64,000 nt of DNA, taken from contig JAVHXO010000001.1 in the NCBI GenBank assembly GCA_031119525.1, positions 1 through 64,000 on the forward strand, in the 5' to 3' direction. Below are positions 1-10,778 of this stretch, in pieces. The position numbers and the translations under genes are program-made. The notes under the pieces were generated by a model that saw nothing but the letters and a program-made list of their open reading frames with translations, did not search any database and was not told the origin of the DNA. Origin of the DNA: Spiroplasma sp. GTDB lineage: Bacteria > Bacillota_I > Bacilli_A > Mycoplasmatales > VBWQ01. Position 1 is the first letter of the stretch. The number at the start of each line of letters is the position of its first letter.

Positions 1-89
1 AGTATTGCTTTTGGTTAGGGTTACTAGCCCCTTTAATTCATTAATGTACCAATAACTAATGAATTTTTATTAAATTATTTAATTTACTT

Positions 90-437
90 CTAAGAAATTT
101 TTTTCTTGTTAGCTAAATAACTATCTTTAATTTCATTAATTGTTGTTTTAAGTTGTTGGTGCAAATCTTTTCCTAGAATAATTGTTTTTTCAATTTCAAT
201 ATTATTTTTGTCGGTACTGATAATTTGATATTCTTTTTCAAAGTCAATTCAAACGATCACTCGGTTTTGATATTTAATTGCATTAAATACTGACGATTTT
301 GAAAATCAAATTGCGACTTTAACGTCATTCTGCTTGATAAAGTAATTTTTGGGAGCAACAATTGCAATAGCTTTTGGTGTCTCACTAAGAATTCAATTTT
401 TATTTAGGAAAATACTTGTTAAATTCTTTTTAATCAT
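90..437 (-). CDS. Hypothetical protein, 115 aa
   Basis: An unrecognised small, probably soluble protein. The start is fixed by a good Shine-Dalgarno sequence (AAAGGAGAAAATTT) directly before ATG. The frame uses three in-frame TGA codons as Trp and ends at TAG. No signal peptide or membrane segment is visible; the C-terminal third is rich in Lys, Glu and Ile and looks helical. It stands alone, convergent with nothing visible and divergent from ileS. No function can be assigned. Confidence 0.65.
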
Positions 438-850
438 AAATTTTCTCCTTTAGTTTTTAGCATTTTTAGTTCTTTTGGTTTTCTTAGTTTTTTATCAATC
501 TTTTTTATCAATCTTTTAATCATTTATTTATCGAAAAATTATGTGAATTGAAAAGACTGGCAGTTCTAACTAGATTTGGGTAGTGCTTGGAGTAAGAAAG
601 AGATTTTATGTTTAATGAAAGGTAGGTAACATAAGATGTTTTTTCTAAGGAAGATTTGCCATTATCAATCCGGAAATATTTTTATTCAACCCAAAATAGC
701 ATTTATCATCAATGATTAATTAATTCAATTAATTCATAACAAAAACCTTTATTTCTAATTGAATTATAATTATAATTAGTTAATGAAGATTGTTTTAATA
801 TTGTTGTCAACCCTTTATTAAGACTTAACAAAAATTTAACAGGAGTAATA
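438..850. other. Intergenic region before ileS
   Basis: About 410 bases without a convincing gene in any frame. It holds short direct repeats of TTTTTTATCAATC around 494-520 and two adjacent TATAAT hexamers at 765-776 that could be -10 elements for ileS. I looked for a T-box leader before this tRNA synthetase gene and saw neither the conserved T-box sequence nor a terminator hairpin. Confidence 0.5.
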
Positions 851-3622
851 ATGAACAAAAATCATAAAGAATCTTATAAGGACACATTATTAATGCCAAA
901 AACTGATTTTGAAATGCGGGCAAATTTAGGGCAAAAGGAATTAATAATTCAAGATTTTTGAAATAAAAAACAAGTTTATCAAAAGTTAATTGCCCAAAAT
1001 AAAAAACACGGCAAAACTTTTATCTTACATGATGGCCCACCATATGCTAATGGTGATTTGCATATGGGTCATGCGTTAAATAAAATCCTAAAAGATATCA
1101 TTGTTCGTTATTATAATAGTAATGGTTATTATGCTCCTTATATTCCAGGTTGAGATACTCATGGTTTACCAATTGAGCAAGCAGTAACTAATAGTGGGAT
1201 TGATCGTAAAACAATATCAATTAATGACTTTCGTAATAAATGCCAAACTTATGCGACACAACAAATAACTAATCAAAAAACCCAATTTCAAAGATTAGGA
1301 TTATTAACTGATTTTAAACAATGTTATTATACTTTTGATCAAAATTACGAAGCGCAACAAATTCGTTTATTTGGAAAAATGATTGAAAAAAAGTTAGTTT
1401 ATCGTAATTTATATCCTGTTTATTGATCACCTAGTAGTGAAACAGCTTTAGCAGAAGCAGAAATTGAATATATTAATAAAAAAAGTTTTGCAATTTTTGT
1501 TGCTTTTAATTTAGTTAAAGAAAAAAATACGGCTTTAGTAATTTGAACAACAACGCCATGAACAATTCCTGCTAATCAATTAATTGCAGTAAATGAAAAT
1601 TTTACTTATGCGTTAGTTAAAGTTGGAAAAAAGAAGTATTACATAGCTTTAGATTTAGTTACTAGTTTTATTAAAACTAATGAAATTACTGATTATCAAA
1701 TTCTGAAACATATATCAGGTAAAGATTTAATTGGATTAAAAGTATTACACCCATTGTATAATCGTTTAACTCCTGTTGTTCATAGTGATCATGTTAATTT
1801 AGAATCAGGTACTGGTGTTGTGCATATTGCCCCAGGTTTTGGTGCTGACGATTTTAGTTTAGCATTAAAAAATAAAGTTAAAATTATTATTCCAATTGAT
1901 GATCAAGGCAGATTCACGAAAGAAGTAAAAGATGATACTTTAGTTGGGCAATTTTATGATGATATTAATCAATTTATTATTGGTCGATTACAAGATACTA
2001 ATAATTTATTGTCAAGTAATGTTATTATTCATCCATATCCTCATGATTGAAGAACAAAGAAGCCAGTTATTTATCGAGCAACTTGACAATGATTTGTTGC
2101 GATTAAAACATTAAAACCAAAAGTTTTAAAAGCACTTGCTGATGTTGATTTTTTACCTGAATGAGGGAAAAAACGATTAACATTAATGATTAAAAATCGT
2201 AATGATTGATGTATTTCTCGCCAAAGAATTTGAGGATTACCAATTCCAATTTTTTATACTGAGAAAAAAACGGCAATTTTAGATCCTAAAGTAATTAACC
2301 ATGTTGCTGATTTATTTGCTAAACATGGTAGCAACATTTGATATCAAAAATCTGCGAAAGAATTATTACCAAAAGATTATCGCCATCAAGATAGTCCTAA
2401 TAATATTTTCACAAAAGAAACTGATATTATGGATGTTTGATTTGATAGTGGGGTTTCGCATTTAGCTGTTGTCAAAGAAAATGGTTTACCATGGCCAGTT
2501 GATTTATATTTAGAAGGTAATGATCAATTCCGTGGTTGATTTAACTCTAGTTTAATTACTGGTGTTGTCACTAATAACCAAAGCCCCTATCAGGCAATTT
2601 TAGCTCATGGTTTTGTGAATGATGAAAAAGGTAATAAAATGTCAAAGTCATTAGGCAATACTATTAATTTGTCAAGTATTTGTCAAAATTATGGTGCTGA
2701 TATTTTACGATTGTGAGTTGCAAGTGTTGATTTTCAAGATGATACAACAATTGGCCCAGAAGTTTTAAAACAAATTAGCGAAAATTATCGTAAGATTCGT
2801 AATTTATTAAGATTCTTATTAGGTAATTTATCTGACTTTAACTTTAAACCAATCGCAACCAAAGATTTTAGTCAAGTTTTTAACACTTTAGCAGATGTTG
2901 ATCAATATATTTTAGTCAAATTAAATAATCTAATTAAACTAAGTCATCAAGCTTATCAAAATTATGACTTCATGACTATCTATAAGGAAACATTAAATTT
3001 TATTACTAATGATTTATCTGCTTTTTATTGTGATATTAGTAAGGATATTTTATACTTAAATGCAACTAATGATCCAAGAAGAAGACAAATTCAAACAACA
3101 ATGTTTTATCTTGTCAATACTTTAATTAGTTTGTTAAGTCCGATTTTACCTCACACATGTGAAGAAGTTTTTCAAAGTTTACATCAAACAACTTTAACAC
3201 AAGCTAAGGTATCAATTATTAGCCAACCATTTATTCAACCATGAAAAATTAAAAATGATACAACAATTTTAGAACAATGAAATGCTTTTTTAGCTTTAAG
3301 AAATGATGTTAATCAAGCAATATCACAAGCACAAAAACAATCAATTATTAAAAATACTTTAGAATCAGAAGTAGTTATTAATTTAAAAGAAACAACTTCA
3401 ATTGTTAAAACAATTAATGAAGTTGATTTAGCAAAATTATTAATTGTTAGTGCAGCAAGTTGAAGTAATGATAAATTTTATCCAATATATCGTAGTAATT
3501 TAGCAGATATTACTGTTAAATTAAAATCAGGAGTTAAATGTCCAAGATGTTGATTAATTTATTCAAATTTACCAACTGATGTTTGCCAACGTTGTTCGCA
3601 AGTATTAGCAAAGAAAAAGTAA
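851..3622 (+). CDS. ileS: Isoleucyl-tRNA synthetase
   Basis: Charges tRNA-Ile with isoleucine in the cytoplasm. The 923-residue length is normal. The N-terminal class I signature is seen as [16 protein letters not shown], with the HIGH-type HMGH at residues 71-74, and KMSKS is at about 596-600. The C-terminus ends in a zinc finger with CPRC and CQRC pairs at about 897-917, as in bacterial IleRS. Start: ATG after AACAGGAGTAATA. Many in-frame TGA codons must be Trp; without that the gene would be shattered. lspA starts 12 bases after the stop, so the two are probably cotranscribed. Confidence 0.97.
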
Positions 3623-3634
3623 CAGGAAGTTAAA

Positions 3635-4279
3635 ATGACAATTAGAAACCAATTTAAATTAAAAGTAAAAGACTATTTTACTAATTACAATTGAAAAATT
3701 AAAGCAAAAATTATTACCGTTGTTGTATTAATGTTTTTAATTGTCTTTGATCAAGTAATAAAATGAGTTGTTAAAGAAAATTTACAATTAGATCAAGAAC
3801 TAATTATGATTCCAGGATTTATTAATCTGCAATATGTGATTAATCATGGATCAGCTTTTGGTTTAAACCAAGGTAAAACAATTTTATTAATGACTTTTGC
3901 TTTCATAATTGCTGTTATTTTATTAACTTGATGAGTTTTTAGTCGCCACACTAGTCATATGGTGGCAATTATTTTTGTTCTTGGTGGTACAATTGGTAAT
4001 TTAATTGATCGGTTCTTAAATGATGGTGGTGTGATTGACTTTTTAAAATGGGATATGTTTCAACCAAAAACAATTTTTAACTTAGCTGATGTTATGGTGA
4101 CAATTGGCATTATAATTATTGTTATTACTTTAATTGTTGGTTGAATTAAAACTTTTAATTATAATCGTCAAGAACAAAAAAAACTTCAAGCAAAAAAAGT
4201 AGGTTCTAAAATAAATGATAAAACAGCAAAAGAAGCAGCAAGTGCAGCAACAAGTGAAACAGCAAGAAAACCAATTTAG
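3635..4279 (+). CDS. lspA: Lipoprotein signal peptidase (signal peptidase II)
   Basis: Membrane aspartyl protease that removes signal peptides from prolipoproteins. Of 214 residues, the core holds four hydrophobic segments and the family motifs NLIDR (Asp about 125) and VIDF (Asp about 135), which supply the catalytic aspartates. Start ATG follows AACAGGAAGTTAAA. Both ends are extended relative to the roughly 160-residue bacterial norm; the Ala/Lys-rich tail overlaps the start of rluD by 65 bases in another frame. This ileS-lspA-rlu order is common in Firmicutes and mollicutes. Confidence 0.93.
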
Positions 4280-5201
4280 TTTTGAATATCAAGAACAAAC
4301 AGCAATCCGCCTTGATAAATTTTTAGCTTTGCAATTGCAGGATCAAAATTATTCTCGAACCTTCATTACTAATTTGATTAAACAAGGTCAAGTAACAGTC
4401 AATGATAAAGTTGTTGTTAAAACCAACCAACTATTAAAAACTGGTGATCTTATTATCATTAATATTATTGTATCCAAACCTAAAGACGATTTAATTGCCA
4501 AACCAATTGATATTAACATTATCTATGAAGATGATGACATCATTGTGATTAATAAAGCCAATAACTTAGTTGTTCATCCAGGTGCTGGCAATTTTGATAA
4601 CACTTTAGTTAATGGTTTATTATTTAATATGAAACAATTATCATCAACTAATCAAGATGATACAAGGCCAGGAATTGTTCATCGCTTAGATAAACAAACA
4701 ACTGGTTTATTAATTGTGGCAAAAAATAATCAAAGTCATCATTTTTTAGCACAACAATTGAAAGACCATAAAATAATTCGTGAATATCTAGCATTAGTTC
4801 ATGGTAAAATTAAAGCACAGTCAGGTACAATTGATGCTCCGATTGCTCGTGATAAAGTTCATCGCCTTAAAATGACGGTTAGTGAGGCAAATGCTAAAGT
4901 TGCAATTACTCATTTTAAAGTTGTAGAAACTTTTAATAGTTATACTTTAGTATCTTGCCAATTAGAAACTGGTCGAACTCATCAAATTCGCGTTCATTTT
5001 CAATGAATTAATCATCCAGTTGTTAATGATCCAACATATAGTAAGTTTCGCGTTGAAGATAGTAATTTGGGGCAATATTTACATGCTTATAAAATTACTT
5101 TCAAACACCCAAGCACGAAAGAAATTATGACATTCACTGCTGATTTACCAGATTTTTTTCAAAATAGGTTAAAATTATTAAGAAAGGAAACCAACAATTA
5201 A
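4215..5201 (+). CDS. rluD: RluD-type 23S rRNA pseudouridine synthase
   Basis: Isomerises uridines in large-subunit rRNA to pseudouridine. The 328-residue product has an N-terminal S4 RNA-binding domain (from about residue 30, IRLDKFLAL) and the catalytic motif HRLDKQTTG with Asp about 159, followed by ETGRTHQIRVH. The first 20 residues are a Gln/Lys-rich low-complexity stretch lying within the end of lspA, and the start is weakly supported because no clear Shine-Dalgarno precedes it. The stop TAA shares its last base with the ATG of the next gene, suggesting translational coupling. Confidence 0.9.
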
Positions 5202-6541
5202 TGGAAGAAAATATTTTAGATGTTTTGGGTTTGCAATTAGTTGATTATTTTATTAATTTTGAAGAATATCAACCTTTTAATATTCCAGCAAAGCTTCGTG
5301 ATGAAGCTAAAGGTAAAGTATATTTAGTCAATAAAAAAAGCACAAAATATCAAGTGATTGAAATTATTAAACAAAATATTGCTAATAGTAATGAAGTTAA
5401 AGTTAAAGATGATGCAATTTTTGTTGCTTTAAAAAAAGAATTTGCATTTCATGATGCTAGTTTTAAAGTTTTAGTGATTGTTCTTAATGATGAGGGGCAA
5501 AATGAATATCGTCAGTCACCAACAATGGATATTATTGTTGCTACTCCTAATAATGTCATTAAAGAATTAGCAAAAAATTTCCCTGCCATTACTAAAGCCA
5601 TCAATGCGAAAGTGATTGAAGAATATCAAGCAGAAAAAGATGATGAAGATTTAGAAACTGAAACTCCAAGAGCAAAAAATTGAAAGAAAGTTAACTTTCA
5701 AAATCGTCGCTTTTTAAAAGATGCAATTTTAAAATCAACTAATGCTCATTTAGTTGTTACTTGATTATTCTTTGCGATCCCAGTTGTTTGTTATATTTTA
5801 TTTACAATTTTAATGAATACTAATGCCGGTGCTTTCCAAGGTGGGATTAGTCAAGCAGTGATTAATTTAGTATTTGGTGCTTCAAACCGTAATCTTGTTT
5901 TTGGTGCTAATCAATATTGACGTTGAATTACTTATCCATTTGTTGAATTTGATTCGCTAAGTTTAATTTTATCATTGTGGATGTTTTATCGGATTGGTCG
6001 ATATATTGAAGGTTTCTATGGTTCTTGAAAAGCAGTTATTATTTGACTTGGTGCGATTGTTTTAACTGGTGTTCTGCAAACAACAGTTGATCATATTAAT
6101 GTTTTGAATGGTTTTATGATTATTAGTTTAATTTCAATTGGTGCAATGTTTCCAATCATTTATAACTATAAATTATTTAAAACAAAGATTATGAGTAAAG
6201 TTGTTAGCACCTTCGTTTTATTAATGTTATTTTGAATGTTATTTTATGGTTTTAACCCAGTTATGTTATTATACTGAATGATTGCCATAGGTTCAGGGTG
6301 ATTATTAGGAAGTTTAGTTAGTTACCATAATCGTCAACTAACAGTATTTTATGCCTTCACACCAGTTGCGATTGGTTTATTAGCTTTATTTGCTGTCTTA
6401 GTTGCTTTCTTAAATCCCTACCATCATTATGATAATAATAGTTTAACATACAATACTTTGTTGATTTATAAACAATTTAATTTGATCGGTCAAGATTTCT
6501 TGAGTTGAGTTATGAGTCATTATTTCGGTGTTGTAGTTTAA
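5201..6541 (+). CDS. Rhomboid-like membrane protein lacking catalytic residues
   Basis: A 446-residue protein. Residues 1 to about 160 are soluble with an acidic linker; the remainder has about six membrane segments. The phrase WRWITYPF followed by YIEGFYGSWK matches the rhomboid-family L1 region, and a late IGSGWLLGSL segment resembles rhomboid TM6. The His-rich stretch after the first motif and the GxSG serine motif of active rhomboids are absent; NGFMIIS stands where GASG is expected. Large soluble N-termini also occur in Firmicute rhomboids such as YqgP. I infer a pseudoprotease. Translation is coupled to rluD (TAATG). Confidence 0.7.
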
Positions 6542-6554
6542 ATTGGTTGATATT

Positions 6555-6590
6555 AAAAGTTAGTTGTTTGTTAAACAACTAACTTTTTTG
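6555..6590. terminator. Bidirectional intrinsic terminator
   Basis: A perfect 11-bp inverted repeat (GTTAGTTGTTT, 6559-6569, and its complement, 6573-6583) with a 3-base loop, preceded by A and followed by six T. It separates the convergent rhomboid-like and M60 genes. Confidence 0.9.
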
Positions 6591-6595
6591 CTTTT

Positions 6596-8029
6596 TTATA
6601 ATTTATAATCAATAATTGTTTTTTCTTCAATGTGATTATCAAAGATATTATTTCAAATATCTGTTCTTAACAACGGATATTTTTGGATTATTTGTTTTGT
6701 TTCAAAATCTATGTCAACCCCCCATTTTTTGAAAAATGGCATTAAGTTACGATTCACTATTTTTGAAGTTAATTTAATAAAAGTTTGATATTTTTCATTG
6801 TTGTTTTTGGGTTTTTCTAATGACGATAAGCGACGATATTCTTGATTTAATTTTGGGAAAAATTCTTTACCATAACCCATATGTAGTTGCAAAAATAGCC
6901 CTAAACGACCTCATACATCTAACTCTTCAATATATTTGTTAGGATTAGTAGAATTGATATAATTTTTAATTGCCCAAATTGTTTCACTTCGTTCAAACAT
7001 ACGATTTCTAAAACCAAATTCTTCTTGAATAAAAAAAGCATTAATATTAACTGTAACTTCTTGAAATCCATCAAACATATAATCTAGATTTTGATAAGTA
7101 TGACCGATTTCATGTCACAATCCTCATTGGTCAACGATTGGATTTGTAAATAAGTGGAATCCTGCACCACTATCATAAGGAAAAGTAATTCGATAATTAG
7201 TAGCATATGCATAAACATTTCATGCCGTACTATGATCAGGATTAGTAATATGGATCATATTATGATATTTTTTTGTTAAACCAGAACCATTCAAAGATAA
7301 TCCACTAACATGATTTGATATTTCATAACTGCAATCTCACATATTAATTACCTGATTGATTTTATTTATTGCTGCTAAATTATTACTTCATAAATCATAA
7401 GCTAAATCATATTGCAGAGTAGCAAAAACATTTTTTCCAACTAACTCAACAAATGGTGTTCATCCAAGATTTAATTGTTCGTTAAATGCTTGAGGTGTTG
7501 TTTCGTTAACATTAAATGTTGGAATTTTAATGCCATCTTTAACGGTAATTAATACTTCAAGATAATTTTTTTCACTTTGATTACTAATATATAACATGCC
7601 ATTTGTTAGTGATGACCAATTAGTAATTTTGGTAATTTGATTTGGCTTTAAAGATATTTTTATTGGTGTTATTTCTTCACCACCTAAACTTTTATAACTA
7701 CCCCATTGCCCAATCACAGCATAAACATTATCTTCTGTTTTAGGACAAAAAATATTAAGTTCTGTGATATTGTTTAATACAAAAATCCCAGTTGGCGTAA
7801 ATTCTGAATGGTTTAATCATGTGTTAGATTTTTTTGTATTTAAGTTAACATCACCTTGTGGGCTAGCGATAATATTTTTAGTAAAATTTTTTCTTTTGAT
7901 AAGATTATTATCAATATTGTTGTTAATGCTTGGATTGTTTTTATTGGTGATAGTAATCTTATTTGCCGTTGCTGCAATCCCAAAAATACTAGCAATTAAT
8001 AATAAGTTTTGTTTAAAATTAAATTTCAT
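6596..8029 (-). CDS. Secreted M60-family (enhancin-like) metallopeptidase
   Basis: A 477-residue predicted zinc peptidase. Residues 1 to about 22 form a hydrophobic signal sequence after KFNFKQ. The core contains WHEIGHTYQ, giving the zinc motif HEIGH at residues 306-310 and a likely third ligand or catalytic Glu in FQEVTVN about 14 residues later. HExGH with a downstream Glu is the mark of Pfam M60 (enhancin/accessory mucinase) peptidases, known to attack mucin-like glycoproteins. The protein is probably exported and host-facing. GGGGC lies before the ATG. It ends at the shared terminator with the rhomboid-like gene. Confidence 0.85.
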
Positions 8030-8127
8030 AATCAGCCCCCCTATTTTTGTTTCATTTTAACACTTTATTTATAAAATAAATAGTGTTTAAGTGTTAAAAA
8101 AGGAGTATTAATATTCCTTCTTTTTAG

Positions 8128-8571
8128 TTATAATTTTAGTTCTTGTTTTGTTAGATTATTAGTTGTGATTGTGATCAACCGATCATTATTTTTTACTTCA
8201 AAATTAATGGTAATCGTTTTTAGTTTACTAAAATCTCAAGTAATTTGTTCTGGTCATTCAATGATAGTAAAATTATTAATTGTTAATTCAAAATACTCTT
8301 GAAAATTACTAGTTTTATTTAAGCGATAAGCATCAATATGAATTAATTTTCATGGTTGATTTGTTTGATATTGATTCAAAATCACAAAAGTTGGTGAATT
8401 AATAACTTCTTGCACACCTAAGTTAAGACCAATAAATTTTGTTAGTTGCGTTTTGCCACTAGCTAAAGGGCCACTCAACAAAAGATAAATATTTGCTTTA
8501 GCAATCTTACTAATTGCTAAAGCAATTTTTTTAGTATCAGTTAAAGTTTTTAAGTGATAACTTTTTTTCAT
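8128..8571 (-). CDS. tsaE: tRNA threonylcarbamoyladenosine biosynthesis ATPase
   Basis: TsaE (YjeE) is the ATPase partner of TsaB/TsaD in making t6A37 in ANN-decoding tRNAs. This 147-residue product has the P-loop GPLASGKT at residues 34-41, the family phrase NSPTFVILNQY and the HIDAYRL segment typical of the family, then IIEWPEQ. Length is normal. Start ATG follows AAAAAGGAAAAAACA. The stop lies about 100 bases before the M60 gene start on the same strand. Confidence 0.92.
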
Positions 8572-8594
8572 TGTTTTTTCCTTTTTATCTTTTT

Positions 8595-9137
8595 TTATTT
8601 AACATTAGAATTATCATTTAAAACATTCTCAATTTTTAATTTACCATAAATTGCTAAAGCTAGAGTATCATTCGTTTTATCTAAATCAACCTCATTAACA
8701 AAAACGCCGTTAATTCCTTTTTCGCCAATGCTACCATCACCTTTACCATAATAAGTTTCTTGTAAATTTAATCCTAAATTGCTTAAATCAATGGCATATA
8801 AATGTCAAAGTTTAATATTAGTTTTATTAGCATAATAACTACCTAAATTATAAATTACTGCGTGATCATTACCTTTAATATTAATTCCAGTTTCTTCTAA
8901 TAATTCATCTTTAACAGTTTTTAAAATCTCTTTCTTTAATTCACAACCGCCAGTTAAAGTACCATAACTTTGATGTAGTCGCCCCTTTAATAATGGGTTT
9001 ACTTCATGAATTAATAAAAATCAGTATTGATTGTATTGGTAGATGAAGGGCAAAACTGCGACACCTTGATCATTACATCAAGGTTCACTAACACCTTCCA
9101 TAAAATCAGATTTAATCAATTTTAAAAATTTTGGCAT
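8595..9137 (-). CDS. Nudix-like hydrolase
   Basis: A 180-residue soluble protein. GGCELKKE followed by DELLEETGI is a recognisable Nudix box, which would bind Mg2+ and hydrolyse a nucleoside diphosphate-linked compound. It departs from the consensus GX5EX7REUXEEXGU: the spacer is six residues and the Arg is Asp, while the metal-binding EE and Gly are kept. The substrate cannot be told. The start is well supported by a perfect AGGAGG eight bases before ATG. It precedes tsaE by 23 bases on the same strand. Confidence 0.65.
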
Positions 9138-9255
9138 ATTTTTTTGCCTCCTAAACGATAAAAATATTTTTTAGATGCTATTATTATAATATATTATTAG
9201 TTAAGATATAATAAAGAAAAAAGATAGTAAGCGATTAAGATAAGGAGTAAAACTA

Positions 9256-10668
9256 GTGATAGTAGCAATTAATCAATTATATAATAGTAAGTTTAAAACT
9301 CTACCTGAAATTACGATTCAAGGATGAGTTAAATCAAATCGTAATAGTAATAAAATTGGTTTTTTGGTTGTTAATGATGGTAGCACTTTAAAGTCATTAC
9401 AAGTAGTTTATACGCCAAATCATCAATCATGAAAACAATTAACAGAAATTACCACTGGTAGTGCTGTTAGTATTTCTGGGGTATTAGTAATTACTAAAAA
9501 TGCCCAACAACCATTTGAATTAAAATTAACATCATTAGATTTTTTAAGTTTAGCAGATAAAAACTATCCGATCCAAAAGAAAGCTCATGGTTCAGAGTTT
9601 TTACGTGAGCAAGCACACTTGAGAATTAGAACTGATACTTTTCTTGCTGTTTTTAAAGTTCGTAATCAAATTGCCTTTGCAATTCATGAATTTTTTCAAG
9701 CAAAAAATTTTATTTACTTAAATAGTCCGATTATTACTGCTAATGATGCTGAAGGTGCTGGTGAAAATTTTATTGTTACAACAATAACTAATAATCAATA
9801 TCATAAAGATTTCTTTGGCAAAAAAGCTGCCTTAACTGTTAGTGGTCAATTAAATGCCGAAGCTTATGCTCAAAGTTTTAAAAAAGTTTATACTTTTGGT
9901 CCAACTTTTCGGGCTGAAAATTCTAATACTAGCCGTCATGCAGCAGAATTTTGAATGATTGAACCCGAAATGGCTTTTGCTAGTTTAAATGATTTAATTG
10001 ATTTAGCAAAAAATATGGTTGCATCTGTGATTAAAAATGTTTTAACTTATTGTCATGATGAAATAACATTTTTTCAAACTAGATTACAAGCAGAAACAAA
10101 AGATAAAACTAAAACAGATTTAATAACAATGTTAGAAAAAATGACGATTCTTGATAATTACCAAGTAATTACTTATAGTGATGTTATTAAATTACTAGAA
10201 CAAGCAAAAAATAAAGGTAAAGAATTTACTTATTTTGATATTAAATGGGGTATGGACTTACAATCAGAACATGAAAGATATCTTTGTGAAGAAGTTTATC
10301 AAGGTCCCGTTTTTGTTACTGGTTATCCTCAAGCAATTAAAGCCTTTTATATGAAATCAAATCCAATTGATATTAATCATCCTGAACGCAAAACAGTTGC
10401 TGGTTTAGATTTATTAGTACCAGGGATTGGGGAATTAATTGGTGGTTCAGTCAGAGAAGATAATTACCAACAATTAATGATTAACAAAGAACAATTTAAA
10501 ATTGATGGTGCTGATTTACAATGATATTTTGATTTACGTAAGTTTGGTTATGCGCCTTGTGCTGGTTTTGGTTTAGGATTAGAACGGTTAATTATGTTGA
10601 TCACTGGAATTCATAACATTCGTGACGTCATTGCCTTCCCACGAACACCAGGCAGTTTGGTATTTTAA
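9256..10668 (+). CDS. asnS: Asparaginyl-tRNA synthetase
   Basis: Class II synthetase charging tRNA-Asn; 470 residues, the normal size. An N-terminal OB-fold anticodon-binding domain (TIQGWVKSNR) is followed by the AsnRS-type linker [10 protein letters not shown], motif 2 around [15 protein letters not shown] and motif 3 GFGLGLERL near the C-terminus. These features favour AsnRS over AspRS. The start is GTG, placed by GATAAGGAGTAAAACTA upstream. With gatCAB also present, Asn-tRNA probably does not depend on transamidation here; gatCAB would serve Gln-tRNA. AGATATAAT at 9204-9212 could be its -10 element. Confidence 0.95.
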
Positions 10669-10778
10669 TCTTCAAAAATCAAGAATTTATTGTTTTTTTA
10701 ATTAATAAATAATATAATCATTTAAAGTCTGCTCGTAGGTATGATAGGTAAATTCTTAATCAGAAAGAAGCACCTAAC

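Noticed and set aside
438-850. T-box riboswitch before ileS
   Set aside because: No conserved T-box sequence and no terminator hairpin were found in the leader.
7764-8060. Plus-strand 98-codon hydrophobic frame
   Set aside because: It lies opposite the signal peptide of the M60 gene and its hydrophobicity is a by-product of A/T-rich antisense sequence.
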